A stretch of 14,745 bases of DNA from ZC4RG30 sp040508085. GTDB taxonomy: Bacteria > Pseudomonadota > Gammaproteobacteria > Steroidobacterales > Steroidobacteraceae. A program made the position numbers and the translations under genes. Positions within the stretch are counted from its first letter, which is position 1; each line of letters starts with the position of its first letter. This document shows, piece after piece, positions 13,149 to 14,745 of this stretch. The notes under the pieces were generated by a model that saw nothing but the letters and a program-made list of their open reading frames with translations, had not been told where the DNA came from and made no database searches. The stretch covers positions 1 to 14,745 of the forward strand of contig JBEVNO010000075.1 in the NCBI GenBank assembly GCA_040508085.1. The letters run 5' to 3'.

Positions 13149-13457
13149 GCCTAACGTCTGAGTTCAGTGGCAGCGCGCCGGCTCTGTGGTGCGCTGCCGT
13201 CGACATGGGTGGCTGTGGGACGGATTGGGGCGTGCACCTTATATTCCTACCGACCGCGGCGTCGACTTGTCAGGCGGCGCCGACGCGGCTCTCTCGTTGA
13301 GCCTCACGTTGCTGTTCCCCGCGATAGTTTGCAATCGTCCTGAAGCCACGGATAGCGACGGGAGAGCCAGCGGCACGACGCCCACCTCCTGAAGCTGCTT
13401 CTGACCGCCCGCGCGGCGCGCCTATGTGCCCATGCTCGCTGCAATGCCTGGTTGGGC
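13149..13457 (-). repeat. attC-like cassette junction, apparently interrupted or expanded
   Basis: Read on the - strand, GCCCAAC (13457-13451) lies 46 bases after the DUF4287 stop and continues CAGGCATTGCAGC, a common attC left end. The right end is CACTGAACTCAGACGTTAGGC-like, with core GTTAGGC at 13155-13149, 7 bases before the GFA ATG. An 8-bp stem, GGCAGCGC/GCGCTGCC (13169-13198), sits next to the right core. The total of about 309 bp is far longer than usual attC sites of roughly 60-150 bp. A second left-type core, GCTCAAC (13302-13296), could define a 154-bp site instead. I see no supported gene inside, so it is either two half sites around inserted DNA or a coding-free cassette. Confidence 0.55.
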
Positions 13458-13503
13458 GCCACGGCGGTCATGGCCTCTTGAAATCCTTCACTGTAGCTAC
13501 GCG

Positions 13504-13734
13504 CTATTTCTTCTTGGCGGCGGGCGCCTGAACCCAGCCCTTGCTCTTCCAAACCGCCCATACGGCCATGGAATGGCCGTGACCGAGTTCATGCTCTGAT
13601 TTCAACCAGGAGACGAGCTCAGCCGCCTTCATGGTCGGCGAGTAGACCCCAGCCTTTGCTGCATCGACCTTCAGCTGTTCAGGCGTGCGTCCTGTCTTCA
13701 ATTTAATCGCACTGAGATATGCCTCAAAAGTCAT
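13504..13734 (-). CDS. DUF4287 domain protein (cassette gene)
   Basis: This 76-residue protein matches the DUF4287 family: MTFEAYLSAIKLKTGRTPEQL at the N-terminus, a middle helix, AAELVSWLKSEHELGHGHSMA at about 38-57, and a short basic tail. The GHGH motif is the most conserved point. Function is unknown, and such small proteins are frequent in soil and plant-associated proteobacteria and their integron cassettes. An attC-like left core begins 46 bases after the stop. Upstream there is no clear GTT core adjacent to the ATG, and the CGTTCC just before it is only a weak match, so the cassette boundary on that side is unclear. Confidence 0.88.
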   Translation of the reverse strand: MTFEAYLSAIKLKTGRTPEQLKVDAAKAGVYSPTMKAAELVSWLKSEHELGHGHSMAVWAVWKSKGWVQAPAAKKK

Positions 13735-14148
13735 GGAACGACGCCGTACGTTGGGTAAAGGAGAAGTCTAGCAATATTCCCGAGCATCGAGAATTACGGT
13801 GGGTCGCAGCGCGACCATGGTCCATAAACAAAGCCGGCCGGCCGTACTCGAATTTGATTGACGTCAGCTCTGTAGCGTTTTGGATTCGACTTCGCATGGA
13901 TAACTGCGCGTCAAGCGCAGATATCGTGCTACGAGCGAACTCTCGCGCCCAGCCTGTCGCCCAAAGTTTAAATCCAGCGGCACGCGAGCCCATGGCGCGG
14001 GCAGTGTTTCTATCCACGACTGCTGCAACGCGCAGTCATGCGGCACCTCGAGGAAGCTACATACAAGTGAATACTTGACTCACGTCGGAGACATTCCATC
14101 CTGTGGAATCCAGTCGCCATGTGGAGACTATGCGTTGGCCTCGCGGCT
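13735..14148. other. Gene-free stretch with degenerate attC-like sequence
   Basis: No gene is supported across these 414 bases. Short - strand frames exist but look like readthrough of cassette-end DNA. On the - strand, GGCCAAC (14140-14134) lies 8 bases after the stop of the exported-protein gene and may be the attC left core. Near 14040-13959, TGCGCGTTGCAGC and CCGCTGGATTTAAAC followed by TTTGGGC resemble the two ends of an attC with the essential GTT mutated to TTT. Perfect hairpins occur at 13802-13816 (GGTCGC/GCGACC) and 14093-14109 (ATTCCA/TGGAAT). Base composition is visibly more AT-rich than the first 12 kb. Confidence 0.4.
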
Positions 14149-14580
14149 TCAGAATGGATCGGATCGGGATTGCTCGATGCGCAGCTGCCCGCCAGCAACG
14201 CTGCTAGCGACCCGGAGAAGCAACCATCGGCCGCCATCGTTGATTGATAGTACCGAGATGTCTGCCGGGCTGCTCTTGGACGCGGGCGGCGCCTCATAGT
14301 AGGCATGACGGAAGGTCCCACGTTGTGTCCTCGGGGCCACACCCTTTAGACGGTCCATCGTCCGGAACGTGACTTCGTACTCTGCATCCTGATTGTGCAG
14401 CGGCTTCCGCGTTAGCAGCCTCAGGCCCACCACCTCGGCCACATATGCGTTACGCGCTTCGGCATAGGCCTGTCTCAGGGGAAGGCTCACGCCAACAATT
14501 GAACCGGAACAGCCAGCCCTTGCAGCTAAGGGACTCATCGTGATCAGGGCGATTGAAAGGACTGTAGCGCGGCGCATCAT
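14149..14580 (-). CDS. Exported protein of unknown function (cassette gene)
   Basis: This is a 143-residue protein with an N-terminal signal peptide (basic MMRR, hydrophobic core, likely cut after ARA at residue 22), giving a mature protein that starts Gly-Cys. The middle is strand-rich: AYVAEVVGLRLL, AEYEVTFRTMDRLKG, then a C-terminal RWLLLRV and QLRIEQ. The V-x-F-x-V-x-x-x-LKG arrangement recalls small secreted proteins common in Xanthomonadaceae cassettes, but I can name no family. The ATG lies 3 bases after a GTTAGCC core and has no ribosome-binding site, like the other cassette genes. A GGCCAAC core starts 8 bases after its stop, so it looks like a compact cassette. It would act in the periplasm or outside the cell. 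Confidence 0.8.
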   Translation of the reverse strand: MMRRATVLSIALITMSPLAARAGCSGSIVGVSLPLRQAYAEARNAYVAEVVGLRLLTRKPLHNQDAEYEVTFRTMDRLKGVAPRTQRGTFRHAYYEAPPASKSSPADISVLSINDGGRWLLLRVASSVAGGQLRIEQSRSDPF

Positions 14581-14583
14581 GAC

Positions 14584-14664
14584 GGCTAACTAATAATTAG
14601 ATCTGTCGCGCTATTTCCATATCGCGACATATCCGTCGCATATCCCGCTCGCGGAGCGGCTAAC
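14584..14664 (-). repeat. Paired GTTAGCC cores: attC-like cassette junction or empty cassette
   Basis: On the - strand GTTAGCC occurs twice, at 14664-14658 and 14590-14584, 74 bases apart; the second is 3 bases before the exported-protein ATG. The core matches GTTRRRY except at one position. After the first copy comes CGCTCCGCGAGCGG (6-bp stem, CCGCTC/GAGCGG at 14645-14659 on the + strand), and between the two is a GCGAC/GTCGC hairpin flanked by ATAT. The spacing suits one attC site or a coding-free mini-cassette. Confidence 0.45.
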
Positions 14665-14745
14665 GCACTGAATAGCATCGATGTCGTTCCAGATAGGCGA
14701 CGTGTCGTGCCACGGGAGTTATGTGACATGGAAAGTCCCAGGCCC
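14665..14745. other. Right window edge, end of a further cassette
   Basis: The last 81 bases hold no complete gene. On the - strand one frame entering from the right edge stays open until a TAG inside the GTTAGCC core (reading YLERHRCYSVR before the stop), and another stays open to 14588. Either could be the end of a gene in the next cassette, but the stretch is too short to decide. The sequence leading into the core, TATTCAGTGCGTTAGCC, looks like an attC right half. Confidence 0.3.

Noticed and set aside
13724..14017. 97-residue - strand frame overlapping the DUF4287 start
   Set aside because: It has no recognisable domain and no ribosome-binding site, overlaps a clear gene, and runs through attC-like DNA. 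The frame at 13864-14046 is rejected on the same grounds; its PLDLNFGRQ looks like translated attC.
1..14745. CRISPR array, rRNA, tRNA, insertion sequence
   Set aside because: No regularly spaced direct repeats, no conserved RNA gene segments and no transposase-like frame were found on either strand by eye.

Overview
This is a GC-rich proteobacterial window. It is probably gammaproteobacterial (Xanthomonadales, Steroidobacterales or Nevskiales type); that placement rests on gene content and composition only. The first ten bases equal the end of the standard Illumina adapter, so position 1 looks like the edge of an assembled contig with an untrimmed adapter tail. No rRNA, tRNA, CRISPR array, integrase or transposase gene was found.

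Region 1 (79-4342, + strand) holds four tandem paralogous genes for exported proteins of unknown function. They resemble, from memory, the DUF8021 type. Each appears to contain two related NTF2/SnoaL-like halves. The first product is a predicted lipoprotein and the other three carry Sec signal peptides. Copies 3 and 4 are a recent duplicate pair. A pyrroloquinoline-quinone (PQQ) dehydrogenase lipoprotein with a fused C-terminal cytochrome c domain (4351-6480, - strand) converges on them. A short hairpin overlaps both stop codons. All five products should act in the periplasm or at its membranes, so a shared oxidative pathway is plausible but unproven.

Region 2 (6552-10591, all - strand) is ordinary chromosomal material. 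It contains a short conserved hypothetical gene, then, in order of transcription, a RidA-family enamine deaminase, an isochorismatase-type hydrolase with Ser in place of the catalytic Cys, and a tight run of five small genes: a membrane zinc ribbon, a PH-domain membrane protein, DUF4256, an unrecognised protein and a DUF2238/YjdF membrane protein. Spacings of 12, 7, -4, about 5 and 19 bp suggest cotranscription from the hydrolase onward.

Region 3 (about 10650-11990) is a transition zone: a possible one-helix membrane peptide, a 237-residue DnaB-like ATPase with no DnaB N-terminal domain, a gene-free structured spacer, and a short remnant of a short-chain dehydrogenase gene on the opposite strand.

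Region 4 (about 12000-14745) looks like part of an integron gene-cassette array, with every gene on the - strand. The cassettes encode a GNAT acetyltransferase, a GFA-family zinc protein, a DUF4287 protein and an exported protein of unknown function. Three of the four start codons lie 3-7 bases after a GTT-type recombination core with no Shine-Dalgarno sequence, and attC-like half sites follow several genes. Several sites look degenerate or interrupted, and there is no integrase in view. This is therefore either the distal end of a chromosomal integron whose intI lies beyond the right edge, or an orphan cassette cluster.
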